Counted from the first letter of the stretch, positions 1 to 9,316 are shown. The stretch: 64,000 nt of DNA from Leguminivora glycinivorella (GCF_023078275.1 NC_062990.1:11237549-11301548), one strand, 5' to 3'. Made by a program: numbers and translations. The notes: generated by a model not told the origin, from the sequence alone.

Positions 1-261
1 GCCGAAATTTTGAAACGTAATAAATACAAAAGTCTTGGCAAAGAATACCTTTTTGTACCCTTTGGTGTAGAAACTCTAGGTCCATGGGGCCCCAGCGCGA
101 ACAAGTTGTTCACAGAAATCGCGAAGCGTCTGGTTGAGGTAACTGGTGACCGAAGAGCTGGCGACTTCCTCGCTCAACGTATCAGCATTGCGATACAGCG
201 AGGAAATGTCGCCAGTATCCTTGGTACAATGCCTCAAGGGCCTATTTTAGACATTAGCTAG
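1..261 (+). CDS. C-terminal end of a non-LTR retrotransposon ORF (partial)
   Basis: The frame is open at the window edge and ends with TAG at 259-261. The last 85 or so residues contain FVPFGVETLGPWGPSA, then a TGD-RAG-FL-QRISIAIQRGN stretch. I recognise this pattern from C-terminal tails of LINE-like reverse-transcriptase ORFs in invertebrate genomes, but I cannot name the clade. The reading is supported by what follows: about 300 bp of AT-rich 3' UTR-like sequence ending in a short ATGAAT repeat (about 559-576), as expected of a LINE 3' tail. The catalytic part lies outside the window. It could instead be a remnant of another retroelement ORF. Confidence 0.5.
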   Translation, partial: AEILKRNKYKSLGKEYLFVPFGVETLGPWGPSANKLFTEIAKRLVEVTGDRRAGDFLAQRISIAIQRGNVASILGTMPQGPILDIS

Positions 262-577
262 CTTTTAAGTTTAGTCTTAGTTTCTTATATAATTATGTAA
301 AATTGTAAATATGTTCATGTAAATAAAGAGTTATTAAATTTATTTGATTTGTATATATAATTTGTCAAATATTTAGGTAACTTATAATTTACTGTGATTA
401 AGCTTTGTATATATTGTTTTTCTTGTTAACTAGTATGTATTTTCATTAGGATAGATTAGTATTTAAGTTCTAGATCATAAGTTTACCTGCTATGCCCTAA
501 CAGGGTGTCATATAACGTGTACCTACCCGTTATTGTATACTTATGTGAAAGCATAAATAAATGAATATGAATATGAA
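262..577 (+). mobile_element. 3' UTR and GAATAT tail of the preceding LINE
   Basis: AT-rich non-coding sequence directly downstream of the LINE ORF. It contains AATAAA-like signals near 320 and 555 and ends in AAATGAATATGAATATGAAG, a short simple repeat typical of LINE 3' ends. A similar tail, reversed, is at 20935-20965. Confidence 0.45.
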
Positions 578-667
578 GCCACCAAAGACGATACCACACT
601 ATTTATAGTTAACTTTTAGTATGTCATCTTAGCAGATGATTATTGCAGTGATCTTATTAAACTACTA

Positions 668-857
668 TCTTTTGCCCGCGGCTGCGCTCGCGTTAGAAAG
701 AGACAAAAAGTAGCCTATGTCACTCTCCATCCCTTCAAATATCTCCATTTTCAAAATTACGACAATTCGTCGCTCCGTTTTGCCGTGAAGGACGGACAAA
801 CAAACAGACACACACACTTTCCCATTTGTAATATTTGTATGGATAAATGTACCCACA
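668..857 (-). repeat. Dispersed lepidopteran repeat (CCGCGGCT-GCTCGCGTT family), copy 1
   Basis: One end is CCGCGGCTGCGCTCGCGTT; the body has blocks CCTATGTCAC, CATCCCTTCAA and CCGTTTTGCCGTGAA and a CAAACAAACAGACACAC stretch, ending near TAATATTTGTATGGA. The same order of blocks occurs at 20733-20906 and, inverted, at 24012-24252. No protein is encoded. It is probably the 3' region of an RTE-like or SINE-like element. Confidence 0.6.
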
Positions 858-889
858 TCTGACCTTTAGAAGGTGAATATGATTTTCAT

Positions 890-1438
890 TAGAGATGGGC
901 CGAATATTCGGTAAATATACGGTATTCGGCAAGTTTTTAAATGTTCGTATTCAGCCGAATAATTCGGTTGCATTGCCGAATATTTACCGAATAAACAAAG
1001 TAAATAACTAATGAAGATCTTACGTATTCCAATGGATAATAAGCTCCTCTTTTAGTAGGTTTTTAAGGAACTGCTAAAAATATTAATACAATTGTTTTGT
1101 AAAAAAGTTAAAAAACCGTAGTTTAAGAGTTGAGAAGAGTTCAGAGTTGTTTTAACTAAGTTTTAGTTATCCACTAAATTTAAACTTAGTTGTAGTAACA
1201 AATGTAACCATTATTAATCTTTTTTTTTAATACTACGTCGGTGGCAAACAAGCGTACGGCCCGCCTGATGGAAAGCGGTCACCGTAACCTATGGACGCCT
1301 GCAACTGCATTTAATAGTTTTAATGAACATCTCCTTTAAAAATATGGCGTAACCGAATATGTTCGGTTCGGTAAGAGCTGAACCGAATGTTCGGCCGAAT
1401 ATTCGTATTCGGCAAAGTCCATATTCGGCCCATCTCTA
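890..1438. mobile_element. Non-autonomous hAT-type element (MITE), 549 bp
   Basis: It is bounded by perfect terminal inverted repeats, TAGAGATGGGCCGAATAT at 890 and its reverse complement ending at 1438. An identical 8-bp target duplication ATTTTCAT flanks it at 882-889 and 1439-1446. An 8-bp duplication with TAG-G-TGGG ends is diagnostic of the hAT superfamily. The subterminal regions are rich in CCGAATATTCGG-type palindromes. There is no transposase ORF. The interior contains a fragment of another dispersed repeat (about 1236-1312), so this element is older than that insertion. Confidence 0.88.
1236..1312 (+). repeat. Dispersed repeat fragment (GTCGGTGGCAAAC family) nested in the hAT MITE
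   Basis: The motif GTCGGTGGCAAACAAGCGTA, then GGCCCGCCTGATGG and GGTCACCGTAACCTATGGAC, recurs inverted at 49118-49230 and as a shorter piece at about 29739-29772. It is preceded by a T-rich run, as at a retroposed insertion. Confidence 0.55.
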
Positions 1439-1592
1439 ATTTTCATATCATAATCCATGTCTCATGTCAGACTGACTGGACATTATTGTCCCTCAGGGCG
1501 AACATTCTCATTGCTATTAGATGACCGCAAGCGAGCGATCGCCTCAGATATACAATTTTACCAAACATCACTGGCAACGAAACATAACGTGG

Positions 1593-1854
1593 TATCATCA
1601 TCGTTATCCCGGCATTTGCCACGGCTCATGGGAGCCTGGGGTCCGCTGTGATAACTAATCCCAAGATTTGGCGAAGGCACTAGTTTTTTTTTACAAAAGC
1701 GACCTTCCAACTCGAAGGGTAACTAGGCCTTATTGGAATTAGTCCGATTTCGTCACGATGTTTTTCCTTCACCGAAAAGCGACTGGTAAATATCAAATGA
1801 CATTTCGCACATAAGTTTCGAAAAACTGATTGGTACGAGCCTCCGGATTGAAAG
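1593..1854 (-). mobile_element. tRNA-derived SINE body, first part of an interrupted copy
   Basis: Matches, block for block, the uninterrupted SINE at 55426-55741: CGTTATCCCGGCATTTGCC, GGCTCATGGGAGCC, AACTAGGCCTTATTGG, CATTTCGCAC and CCTCCGGATTGAAAG. The copy breaks at 1854; its tRNA-like head (CACGCTCTTACCGCTAGGCC) resumes at 3621-3660. The intervening 1.77 kb is the nested LINE material described separately. Confidence 0.7.
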
Positions 1855-1871
1855 TTTTTTTTATTATTATT
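1855..1871 (-). mobile_element. Poly(A)/TAA tail of a 5'-truncated LINE (outer part of nest)
   Basis: On the minus strand this reads AATAATAATA followed by a run of A. It is the tail type seen at the 3' end of the near-complete LINE at 42132-45685. The rest of this truncated LINE lies at 3390-3620, separated by the R4/Dong-like insertion. Confidence 0.6.
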
Positions 1872-3389
1872 CCCAGTATTTATTTTCTATCTTAGGCTAG
1901 GCTGTTTATAATATGGATATAAAAGTAAAATACAAAAACACATACAAAACAATATAAAAAAACATATAAACACATTATAAAAAAACCTAACCTAGGGTGC
2001 CGCCAGCAGCGGGGCAGGGCCCAAGCTGCCGGTGGTTAGGGCTGCAGAGAGAGGAACCGTCGGACTATCCGCGCCGTGTCCAAGATCACCGCCTTCTGCA
2101 TCTGGCCCTTGATCCAGCCACCTAGCGAGAGTCTCTTAAGATGTTGGTCGAGACTCTTCGCTATGAGACCGTTCGCTGAAACGACTATCGGAACAATGAT
2201 CGTTGAATCAACATCCCACATGGCGGTTATCTCGTGAGCCAAGTCTAGGTACTTACTGGACTTGTCCTTCTCGGCTTTCACGAGATTCTCATCATGGGGG
2301 ATGGTGATGTCAACGAGCACTGCCCGGCGTTGCAGTCGATCTATTATCACAATGTCAGGCTTATTGGCTACAATAGTCCTGTCAGTGATAATAGATCGAT
2401 CCCAATAGAGCGTGGCACGACCATTTTCAAGAACTGGCGCAGGTAAGTACTTGTAGTACGGTACTTCGCGGTCCACAAGGCCGTATTGAAGAGCAAGTTG
2501 CTGGTGAATAATCCTGGCTACGAGATTATGTCTGTGCAAGTACTCGCCGTTAGCAAGATGAGAACAACCGGAAATGATATGCCTGAGTGACTCTCCGGGA
2601 CGGCGGCATGCCCGACAAATGTCGACCGTACCGTCCTTCAGGATATATTTCCGGTAGTTGTTCGTCATCATAACTTCGTCCGCAATTGCACAGGCAAAAC
2701 CCTCGGTTTCTCCGAAGAGGTCCCCGAATCGTAACCAGTTCACCGATGCGAGCAGGTCTACATCGGGTCCCGTGAGGGCCTTGTAGAACCGCCCGTGTAG
2801 CTGCTTGCTCTCCCATACCGCCTTGCGGTCCGCAGTACTTAGTACCACAGGTTTGCGCCAGTTCTCTTTCGCCAAGGAGAGCGGCGTGAGGTTTCCGTCA
2901 ACTGCCACCACATCACGATGCATCCCACACTCGTTGTTAAGGAAGTAATTCCTGAGATTGTACACCTCACGGTTGTGGAGATCTTTGGCGTTTAGGAAGC
3001 CTCGACCTCCGCACTTCCGTGGGATGTACAATCTCATAACAGACGAGCGCGGGTGTAACATACGATGTGTGGTAAGCAGTGAACGGACCCTCCGATCCAG
3101 GGCGTCCAGCTCAGTCTGGGTCCACCGTAGTATGCCAAAGGAGTATGTGAGTAGAGGCATTACCCAGGCGTTAAAGGTGCGCACTTTGTTGCCTCCTGAC
3201 AAAAGACTGTTAAGGACTTTTGTGAGCCGACTGAAAAAGCGCTCCTTCACCGACCGTCTAATGCCAACATCCTCAATACCCAACGACTGTGACATACCAA
3301 GGTACTTATAGGTTTCTGATTCAGAGATAGATCTGAACGACATCGTCTCAGAAAGTTGAAAATGTTCTGAATTTACAACCTCCCCACGC
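1872..3389 (-). mobile_element. R4/Dong-like non-LTR retrotransposon, 5'-truncated, inserted in a TAA tract
   Basis: The segment encodes the C-terminal half of a LINE ORF with a restriction-like endonuclease. It is bordered on both sides by TAA repeats that belong to the tail of another LINE. Dong of Bombyx mori is known to target TAA repeats, and the domain order (RT, CCHC-like zinc motif, PD-(D/E)XK endonuclease) fits the R4/Dong/R2 group. The 3' UTR is short (1872-2034) and ends GGG before the TAA tract. The N-terminal RT motifs are missing, so this copy is 5'-truncated. Confidence 0.7.
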
Positions 3390-3430
3390 TTATTATTATT
3401 ATTATTATAAATGGTCTTATTCTTGGCCAC
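2036..3430 (-). CDS. LINE ORF C-terminal half with restriction-like endonuclease
   Basis: An open frame of 464 codons, of which the first 14 or so (with a run of Asn) are only the translated TAA tract; the element sequence starts near 3389. It begins in the thumb region after the RT active site (YKYLGMSQ) and continues through the RT-to-endonuclease linker. It then has a zinc motif C-R-A-C followed by H and C (CRACRRPGESLRHIISGC). Last comes a restriction-like nuclease signature, KPDIVIID followed about 15 residues on by VLVDITIPHD, whose Asp/Asp/Lys-type residues match the R2/R4 PD-(D/E)XK fold. No internal stops are seen. In the intact element the protein nicks target DNA and primes reverse transcription. 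Without its RT palm this copy cannot be autonomous. Confidence 0.75.
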   Translation of the reverse strand: MAKNKTIYNNNNNKRGEVVNSEHFQLSETMSFRSISESETYKYLGMSQSLGIEDVGIRRSVKERFFSRLTKVLNSLLSGGNKVRTFNAWVMPLLTYSFGILRWTQTELDALDRRVRSLLTTHRMLHPRSSVMRLYIPRKCGGRGFLNAKDLHNREVYNLRNYFLNNECGMHRDVVAVDGNLTPLSLAKENWRKPVVLSTADRKAVWESKQLHGRFYKALTGPDVDLLASVNWLRFGDLFGETEGFACAIADEVMMTNNYRKYILKDGTVDICRACRRPGESLRHIISGCSHLANGEYLHRHNLVARIIHQQLALQYGLVDREVPYYKYLPAPVLENGRATLYWDRSIITDRTIVANKPDIVIIDRLQRRAVLVDITIPHDENLVKAEKDKSSKYLDLAHEITAMWDVDSTIIVPIVVSANGLIAKSLDQHLKRLSLGGWIKGQMQKAVILDTARIVRRFLSLQP

Positions 3431-3620
3431 AGACTAGCCAAAGGCAAAGACGTGGCCTACAATGGAGTGAGCTCGCCCAGAAGATGCCTGTTCACTCTTG
3501 ATTTGAAGGTTGCCGGGTTATATGAGCTCGGAAATATAGCCGCCAGCAAGGAAATCCACTCCTTGGCAGTGCGCATAAGAAAAGAAGAAGCAAAGCGCTT
3601 CATGCGAATTCGCAGAATAT
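3390..3620 (-). pseudogene. 5'-truncated 3' end of the APE-type LINE (C-terminal codons and tail)
   Basis: Nearly identical to the 3' end of the LINE at 42132-45685, including GACTAGCCAAAGGCAAAGAC and AGCTCGCCCAGAAGATGCC. The minus strand encodes the same C-terminus (FASSFLMRTAKEW, then NRHLLGELTP). The TAATAATAA tail at 3390-3412 is where the R4/Dong-like element integrated. Further truncated pieces are at 4853-4967 and 9246-9316. Confidence 0.75.
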
Positions 3621-3660
3621 CGCACGCTCTTACCGCTAGGCCACCAGCGCTTCCATTACG
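3621..3660 (-). mobile_element. tRNA-like head of the interrupted SINE
   Basis: Reverse-complemented, it reads GCGCTGGTGGCCTAGCGGTA, the A-box-like start of the SINE that is intact at 55426-55741. It is the missing end of the copy at 1593-1854. Confidence 0.6.
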
Positions 3661-3954
3661 TGGTATATGATTCTCAAAATAGAATCGGTTTAGCAGGGGC
3701 CTGTAATAATAGTGACAATTGTCGCCTGACGGTGACACTTCGCCGGTCATTGCCTGTTTTACAAAAAAAATATTGACACTGAGTAGCCATGTTACTTATT
3801 AACCCAGAAATAGACACAAAATTGTCAGTGTCAAGTGTCAATGTCACTCTGGTGAAATACCCCACAGGCAGGGTTAACCTAGTAAAAAAAAAAGAGTTTT
3901 ATTTTACTACAATTTTTATTTATTTATGTATATTAAAAGAGCCCGTTAAATTGC
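3661..3954. other. Unassigned non-coding stretch
   Basis: Only short frames and A-runs. The pair CACTGACAATTTTGTGTC/GACACTGAGTAG and TGTCAATGTCACT hint at small local repeats, but no family was recognised. Confidence 0.3.
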
Positions 3955-3957
3955 CCC

Positions 3958-4190
3958 TGTGGTAACGTGTTAAGAATTACGATACCCACTTTCTTCCCGT
4001 GGGTATCGTAGAAGTCGACTGTGGGATGTGGGTTATATTGTGACGTAGGCGAGATGCTGGCAACCTGTCAGTGCCATGTCACAATTTCGTTTTATTTCAA
4101 ACCGTAAAATGTGGCACTGTAAGTACTTTCATGTGCTCTGCCTTCTCCTTTATGAGATACAGACGTGATTGTATGTACTAAAATAGGAAA
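3958..4190 (+). repeat. Dispersed repeat (CTTCTTCCCGTGGGT family), copy 1
   Basis: Blocks ACGTGTTAAGAATT, TTTCTTCCCGTGGGTATCGT, GTCGACTGTGGGATGTGGG, GTAGGCGAGATGCTGGCA and ACAGACGTGATTGTATGT recur in the same order at 48596-48838. A decayed piece is at about 9335-9440. It is non-coding; the order of blocks suggests the 3' region of an RTE-type LINE or its derived SINE. Confidence 0.6.
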
Positions 4191-4852
4191 TAAAGGAAGG
4201 AAGGTTGATTGGTAGAGAATGCCTTACAGCATTAGAGTTCGCGTTCTTGTTTTTTGTACAGTTGTATTATCTTTTTGTCTTTTTATTTGTGCATTATATG
4301 TATTTTTGATTTATAATATTTTATAATATTTTTTCAGTACAGATGGAGCTTTTTTTACGCACTAGTGCGAGAAGTGGTTCAATTCTTGTCAGGCCGAACC
4401 TTCGGATCCATCTGTAGTGAAAAACGTCGTTCGATACACGTGCGAAAAGGAAATTCGTAATTTTTTTCACCACTTTTAAATTTATCACCACTCGTTTCGC
4501 ACTTCTTTTTTTTCGCACTTGTATCGAAATGTACTATTCTACACATCGAAAGCTCTTAATTATACTGGTTGTTTCAGACATGTGTTCTGTAAACAATGCT
4601 GAAAACATAAGGTCATGTTACATTATAATCCGGGATATTAAGGTTAACAAAGGTCTTTAAAGATACTTTTGGTAAAAATGTGAGCTTTGACTTTGAACCC
4701 GTATGATGTGGCATGTAACAGCCATGTTACATGATTTCTAAGAAATTTTAATGTTCTTCTGCTTGTTATTTTTCGGCTTATCATTCTAAGTATTTCAAAT
4801 AAGATCGCATTTTTTTGTTTATTCAGATAAGTCTTTTAATGTATTAGAAAGT
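4191..4852. other. Unassigned AT-rich DNA with a local inverted motif
   Basis: No gene. Around 4340-4530 there are repeated TCGCAC and GTGCGA motifs and an inverted pair (GTACAGATGGAGC / GGATCCATCTGTAGTG), suggesting a decayed palindromic element. The rest is AT-rich. Confidence 0.3.
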
Positions 4853-4967
4853 TTTTTTTAAATTATAAATGGGCGTACTCTTGGCCACAGACTAGCCAAA
4901 GGCAAAGACGTGGCCTACGATGGAGTGAGCTCGCCCAGAAGATGCCTGTTCACTCTTGATTTGAAGT
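4853..4967 (-). pseudogene. LINE 3'-end fragment, about 115 bp
   Basis: A T-run plus ATTATAAATGGGC, then GGCCACAGACTAGCC and GCTCGCCCAGAAGATGCC, matching the 3' end of the LINE at 42132-45685. It stops at GATTTGAAG, a severe 5' truncation. Confidence 0.7.
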
Positions 4968-5530
4968 AATATTTTAACATAGCTTCAATCATCACGTTAT
5001 AAAATAAAAACTAGATGTTTATCTAATAAAACTACTAGGTGTACAGAACTAGATGTAGATAGAGAAAACAAATTCATCTATATGTATGGTGGCCGAGCGT
5101 GTCAGATTTTGCACTGAAGTTGTTACTTACCTGTGATTTTAAATAAGTCTCAGGCCAGTGTTCATATTTTTGTAGTGTTGCAATTAAATATCACGTAATG
5201 AGGCATTTTTAATGTTCTTGTTGACTTCAACTTACAAAAATTGACGCCCGAAAGCTGCAAGCTGCGATCAAAGACGGACAACTCAGTGGATTTTACCGAG
5301 TCCATTTGACACGCTAAGTAGATTCGTTTGCTTGATATATACCTACTAGGTGTTTTTTTTTTATATGACCTGTCTATTCACTGAACTGTCCTATTAACTT
5401 TTGAATTAGTACTGCACTTCCAGATACCCAAAAATTGTCTAAAAGAAATAATTTCTTAGTAATAAGACCCCCTGTTATTACTTAGTTGTACTTTCACTAA
5501 TCATCGTGAGGAAACCGGACTAATTCCAAT
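4968..5530. other. Unassigned AT-rich DNA with a SINE scrap
   Basis: No ORF or recognisable domain. GTGAGGAAACCGGACTAATT at 5507-5526 matches part of the 55.4-kb SINE, so a small piece of it abuts the next element. Confidence 0.3.
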
Positions 5531-6596
5531 AACGCCGTGGCTTGCGTGGGCGACGGTCGCGCGATGGCCGCGCGACGGCGATGCGACGCATACGAAATCA
5601 AACCTTATCGATATGGAAGTAGACGATGCGATGCATTGAGGTATATGTACTACGTACTAGAGGCGACGTTGCCAAGCGAAAACACTGCACATGCTGACAA
5701 ATGCGCGGGGCGGGGGGAGCGGCCATTTACGCATAGAGTAGGTCTACCATCAGATGTGACACATTATTATATTCTGCCTAATGGGAATTTTACATTTAGT
5801 TAAAATACGGCTATTCTAGTCAAAATGATTTATTTATTTACAACTTAAACAATACAAAATAATATAATTGTACTGTACTTATTTTCTTCTTTAAAATACA
5901 ATGAATGAACAATATGTGTAGTCAGTTGGTAACCAAGTTTCCTCAGCACAATTTTTGGATAAAGCGTATCCATTGTTCCCTTTTTTCATGACCAGGCCAA
6001 AGAAAACTGCAAAAGTGAGCGTGCTACAAATACAATTTCACTCAAAAAATATTAACAATTTATAAACAAATAAACTTTTTTAATATTATAGTAACATAAT
6101 TCATGAAGTAGTAAGTAGTTACCTAATAATTTTCCAAATAGAAATATATATATTTCGCAAATATATTAGAGGTGAAACACATTAGTAGGAACAATGTAAA
6201 TGGCACATCTGCGCGGTTAACTTTTTCTAGTCTGTGATTGCGTCACCAAAATGGCGGCAGTCCGCTCCCGCTCGCGTGTTTGTAGAATATAGACGAGTTT
6301 TTTGTTTAATTTACCGATGAAATGTCACACCTTGACTTTTATTTGATTTTTTCGAGTGAATAAAACAATTTTTAAGCACACAAGAACGCATTATTCACGT
6401 GGATTGTAAATGAATCACGGCACATCACTGCACTGCAAGGGCCTGTAGACGACTGACAACGTTGCGGTCCATGGACCGCAGTGGGGTGTGTTAAAAATTC
6501 TCTTAGTAACGTCGCCTCTAGTACGTAGTACATATACCTCAATGATGCGATGAGACGCGACGGCGACGGTTGCGCAACCGTCGCCCACGCAAGACA
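5531..6596. mobile_element. Non-autonomous PIF/Harbinger-like element with long inverted ends
   Basis: The left end CGCCGTGGCTTGCGTGGGCG is repeated, inverted with one change, at 6576-6596. The homology continues inward as an imperfect inverted repeat of about 130-160 bp sharing GAGGTATATGTACTACGTAC and CTAGAGGCGACGTT. The same GCGACGG-rich termini occur at 24454-24735. They also occur at 46450-46600, where they sit just upstream of a Harbinger transposase first exon, which is the basis for the family call. The interior is AT-rich with no transposase. Confidence 0.65.
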
Positions 6597-6720
6597 CGGC
6601 GCAAGACCTAGCCCTTTTGTTTGGAAGGTCAGATAGCAGTCGCGTTCTTTTTTTTTTTTTTTTTTTTTTAGTATAGATAGGTAGACGTTTGACCACGATA
6701 AAACTGGCCTCCGATCTGGC

Positions 6721-6772
6721 CTGGCCCCGTAGCCGAATGGCATGGAGAAATGCCATTCGGCTACGGGGCCAG
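6721..6772. repeat. Perfect 23-bp-stem hairpin, 6-nt loop
   Basis: Positions 6721-6743 (CTGGCCCCGTAGCCGAATGG and CAT) are the exact reverse complement of 6750-6772; the loop is GGAGAA. The GTAGCCGAATGG motif matches ends of a dispersed repeat family (9440-9580, 16186-16290, 53515-53630), so this may be two such ends head to head. A poly(T) run at 6648-6669 lies just to the left. Confidence 0.85.
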
Positions 6773-6797
6773 ATCTTGGGATTAGGTTGACACAGCG

Positions 6798-6852
6798 AAC
6801 TGGCTTCCATGAGCCATGGCGAAGCCGGGATAACGCAAGGAGGATGGTGATG
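6798..6852 (+). repeat. SINE tail fragment
   Basis: CCATGAGCCATGGCGAAGCC and GGGATAACGCAAGGAGGATG are the reverse complement of the tail of the SINE at 55426-55741. Confidence 0.5.
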
Positions 6853-7012
6853 ACTTTCACTAAACATTCTTTGTAGTTATTAGTAGTAGTAATAGTGTAG
6901 TTAAAAGTATTATTGAATGGCACAATACAGAATATTTACTTAATTTTTCAACTCCTACATGACTTTTAGATTCCTACATTCTTTTATTTCTATTAAATTA
7001 ACCAAAGACCTA

Positions 7013-7295
7013 TGTAACTCCGTATAGACAGCTACAGTCTAAGAAAAAAACGTAGCTCAGGACCATATAGAAAAAGGTACAGTGGCCTAGATGGCGTTAC
7101 ACCTTTGGGGGACGCTCGGCTAGATGGCGCTAATATTAATATTTGACATTTTAACACATATCAAGCAAAGATTATGGGCCAAATTGTCAAAACTGAGGTT
7201 TAAAAGTTTTAAGCTTGTGTCGAAAGATGGCAGTCTATGCACTGTTATAACATATTTTATTCTGACAGTAACTCTCTATAATACTTGATCCTCTT
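7013..7295 (+). repeat. Dispersed repeat (TGGCCTAGATGGCGTTACACC family), uninterrupted copy 1
   Basis: Shares long blocks with 41248-41535, including GTGGCCTAGATGGCGTTACA, GATGGCGCTAATATTAATAT and CAGTAACTCTCTATAATACT. A third copy, inverted, is split between 9757-9796, 10261-10355 and 15787-15915 by two younger insertions. It is non-coding. Confidence 0.75.
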
Positions 7296-7675
7296 TGAAT
7301 TAACCTAAAACTTATCCATAAATAGAAACACTTCATAATTCTATTAAAAGATTTTTCCAGCTTATTTTACACCCATCTTCACTCTCACACAATCATGTTC
7401 ATAATCATTTTGACGTCTAATATTACCCCACTTTTAATATAAAAAGGACACATCAACTTATACTTTCTAAAGATGTTAAGTCATTCTTCTTCTAAATAGG
7501 TAAAGTATTAAAAAGGGGAGTCGCTACTTGCTAAGAACGAGAGAACAATTCTAATTGCACAACTCGTTATAAAAATTATAAATAAGAATAACAACAACAA
7601 CAACAAATATTTTATTAATAAAAACATAATTGTACAGTGATTGTTCTAAATAAGAATAAACATAGGTACATTGTT
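7296..7675. other. Unassigned AT-rich DNA
   Basis: No gene or repeat recognised apart from a short AAC repeat near 7590-7605. Confidence 0.3.
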
Positions 7676-7754
7676 TTTTTTTATAAGACAGGAGACAAAC
7701 GAGCAGACAGATCGTCTGATGATAAGCGATCACTGCCGCCCATGGACACCTGAA

Positions 7755-7975
7755 GCAGAACTCGGACAATGGTGATCAAATATATGAAAGAGGCGCGCAG
7801 TCTAAGCTCGTGTAGGTGAACGCGTACCATGCTTGTATGAGTGAGGTATGACAGGTCGACCGATCATGTTTTTGACAGGCGGTAACTGTGAGGTAACCAA
7901 GAACGGGTGGGACTTTCAGCAGGGAGCGGGAGTGGCCATACTGTACGATAGTATTCTTTAGTATACTGTGCCAGA
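7755..7975 (+). repeat. Dispersed repeat (CTAAGCTCGTGTAGGTGAACG family), copy 1
   Basis: Near-identical blocks (GATCAAATATATGAAAGAGG, GTAGGTGAACGCGTACCATG, AGTGGCCATACTGTACGATA) recur at 53947-54165 in the same orientation. It is non-coding. Confidence 0.7.
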
Positions 7976-7999
7976 GTGTTGGAGGTACGTTGACTGATG

Positions 8000-8207
8000 A
8001 TCCCCAAGGCTTGCATTATGGGTACCTACTCAGACAACGATATACCTACATAATATATACGAATACTTATACGAGTATACATAGAAAACGTCCATGACTC
8101 AGGAACAAAAATTTCTTTGCTTATCATGCCCTTTGTATTTGAACCCAGGACCAATGGTTTAGCAGGCAGGGTCACTGACCACTAGGCTAGATCGGTCGTT
8201 ATGTTTT
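8000..8207 (-). mobile_element. tRNA-derived SINE (GCTAAGCC-GGTTCGAATCCC family), minus copy
   Basis: Reverse-complemented, it carries the B-box-like head (TGGTCCTGGGTTCAAATAC), then CATGGACGTTTTCTATGTAT and a GTTGTCTGAGTAGGTACCC block. The same order is seen in copies at 17327, 19850, 22605, 50886 and 57230. Confidence 0.65.
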
Positions 8208-8578
8208 TGATAAACTTTTTAATCGTGACAATCGACTTACCGGCAGATGCGAGACGTCAAATATGTTGAATACAACGACTAATATGTTTTTTAACCGAAT
8301 ATTATATGGTAAATTTGTATATGTATAATTTACAGATGAAAATAGACTAAGATTATGCTCGTGAGCATTGCGAGAGAGTTTAACAGCATATTCCTGATCC
8401 CATTTTAAGACTAAAATGTCATATATAGAATAGAATAGAATAGAATAATTTATTTAATTATAAAAACCCAATATAAATTTGTATTACATCAAACTTATAA
8501 GTATTTTATACAATTATCGTCAAATATGGCAATTATATACTATTTTGCATTATGCCTAGTTTCAGAGTTCATTAATTT
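8208..8578. other. Unassigned AT-rich DNA with an AGAAT microsatellite
   Basis: Contains AGAATAGAATAGAATAGAAT at about 8425-8446, probably the tail of a minus-strand LINE. No gene is seen. Confidence 0.35.
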
Positions 8579-8579
8579 G

Positions 8580-8645
8580 ACGTTCATATGCGCATATATT
8601 CTTCATAGTAGGCACTTGGAAAATAAATATTTCATTTCATTTCAG
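8580..8645 (+). repeat. Severely 5'-truncated LINE 3' end with TTTCA tail
   Basis: GTAGGCACTTGGAAAATAAA followed by ATTTCATTTCATTTCA. The reverse complement of the same 3' end starts the larger copy at 16342. Confidence 0.5.
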
Positions 8646-9245
8646 AGTTCTTACCAATTGAAAAAAAAAATATTTTCTTGTTTTTACTCAGTACAAAAGG
8701 GTTTTTACCGACGTTAATGCCGCTATGAAGAATAGTCTCACTATCCTCATTGATAGATGTCTAAAAGTGAGAAGTAAAACCTTTACAAAATGAGGTTTTT
8801 AGAAAAAAAAGTCAAAACTCATTTTAAGTGCCACTTTTATCAATAACATTTACTTTTTAAGTAGGTCAATATCTATTCAAAATTAGTAAAAAAAAATTAC
8901 TAAATTTTTTTGGCTAAATTTCTTCATCTGTATCATGTCTTTCTTTTACCCTCAGAAATGAGTGGTTAAAATTTCTCGCAATTCTCACTAACACCGTATA
9001 TATACGCAATGGTTCCTGATGGTGGCCCAAAATCGGTGGTCTCCTTTTTATACCAAAGATGAAAATCAAAAATGTAACACTTTGTCACATCTGAATCGGT
9101 CTTGAGTAAGAGCATAATACCCCATTTTACATCAAGGGTGATGTATGGTATACGCCGGGAAGCAATCCCCGAATTTTTGATTGATTATATAATGTTTGAT
9201 CCCTAATTTTCTACCCGTTCAGGTAAAGGAGTATTCTAGCGTGAA
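8646..9245. other. Unassigned AT-rich DNA
   Basis: Poly(A) and poly(T) runs; no gene, promoter or repeat that I can name. Confidence 0.3.
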
Positions 9246-9316
9246 GTTTTTTTTTTTTTTTTTTTATTATAAATGGGCTTACTCTTGACCACAGACTAGC
9301 CAAAAACGTGGCCTAA
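9246..9316 (-). pseudogene. LINE 3'-tail fragment, about 70 bp
   Basis: A T-run, ATTATAAATGGGCTTACTC and CCACAGACTAGCC match the 3' end of the LINE at 42132-45685. Confidence 0.65.

Noticed and set aside
4321..4518. Minus-strand 65-codon frame
   Set aside because: Lys-rich because of T-runs; sits in a decayed palindromic repeat, no domain.
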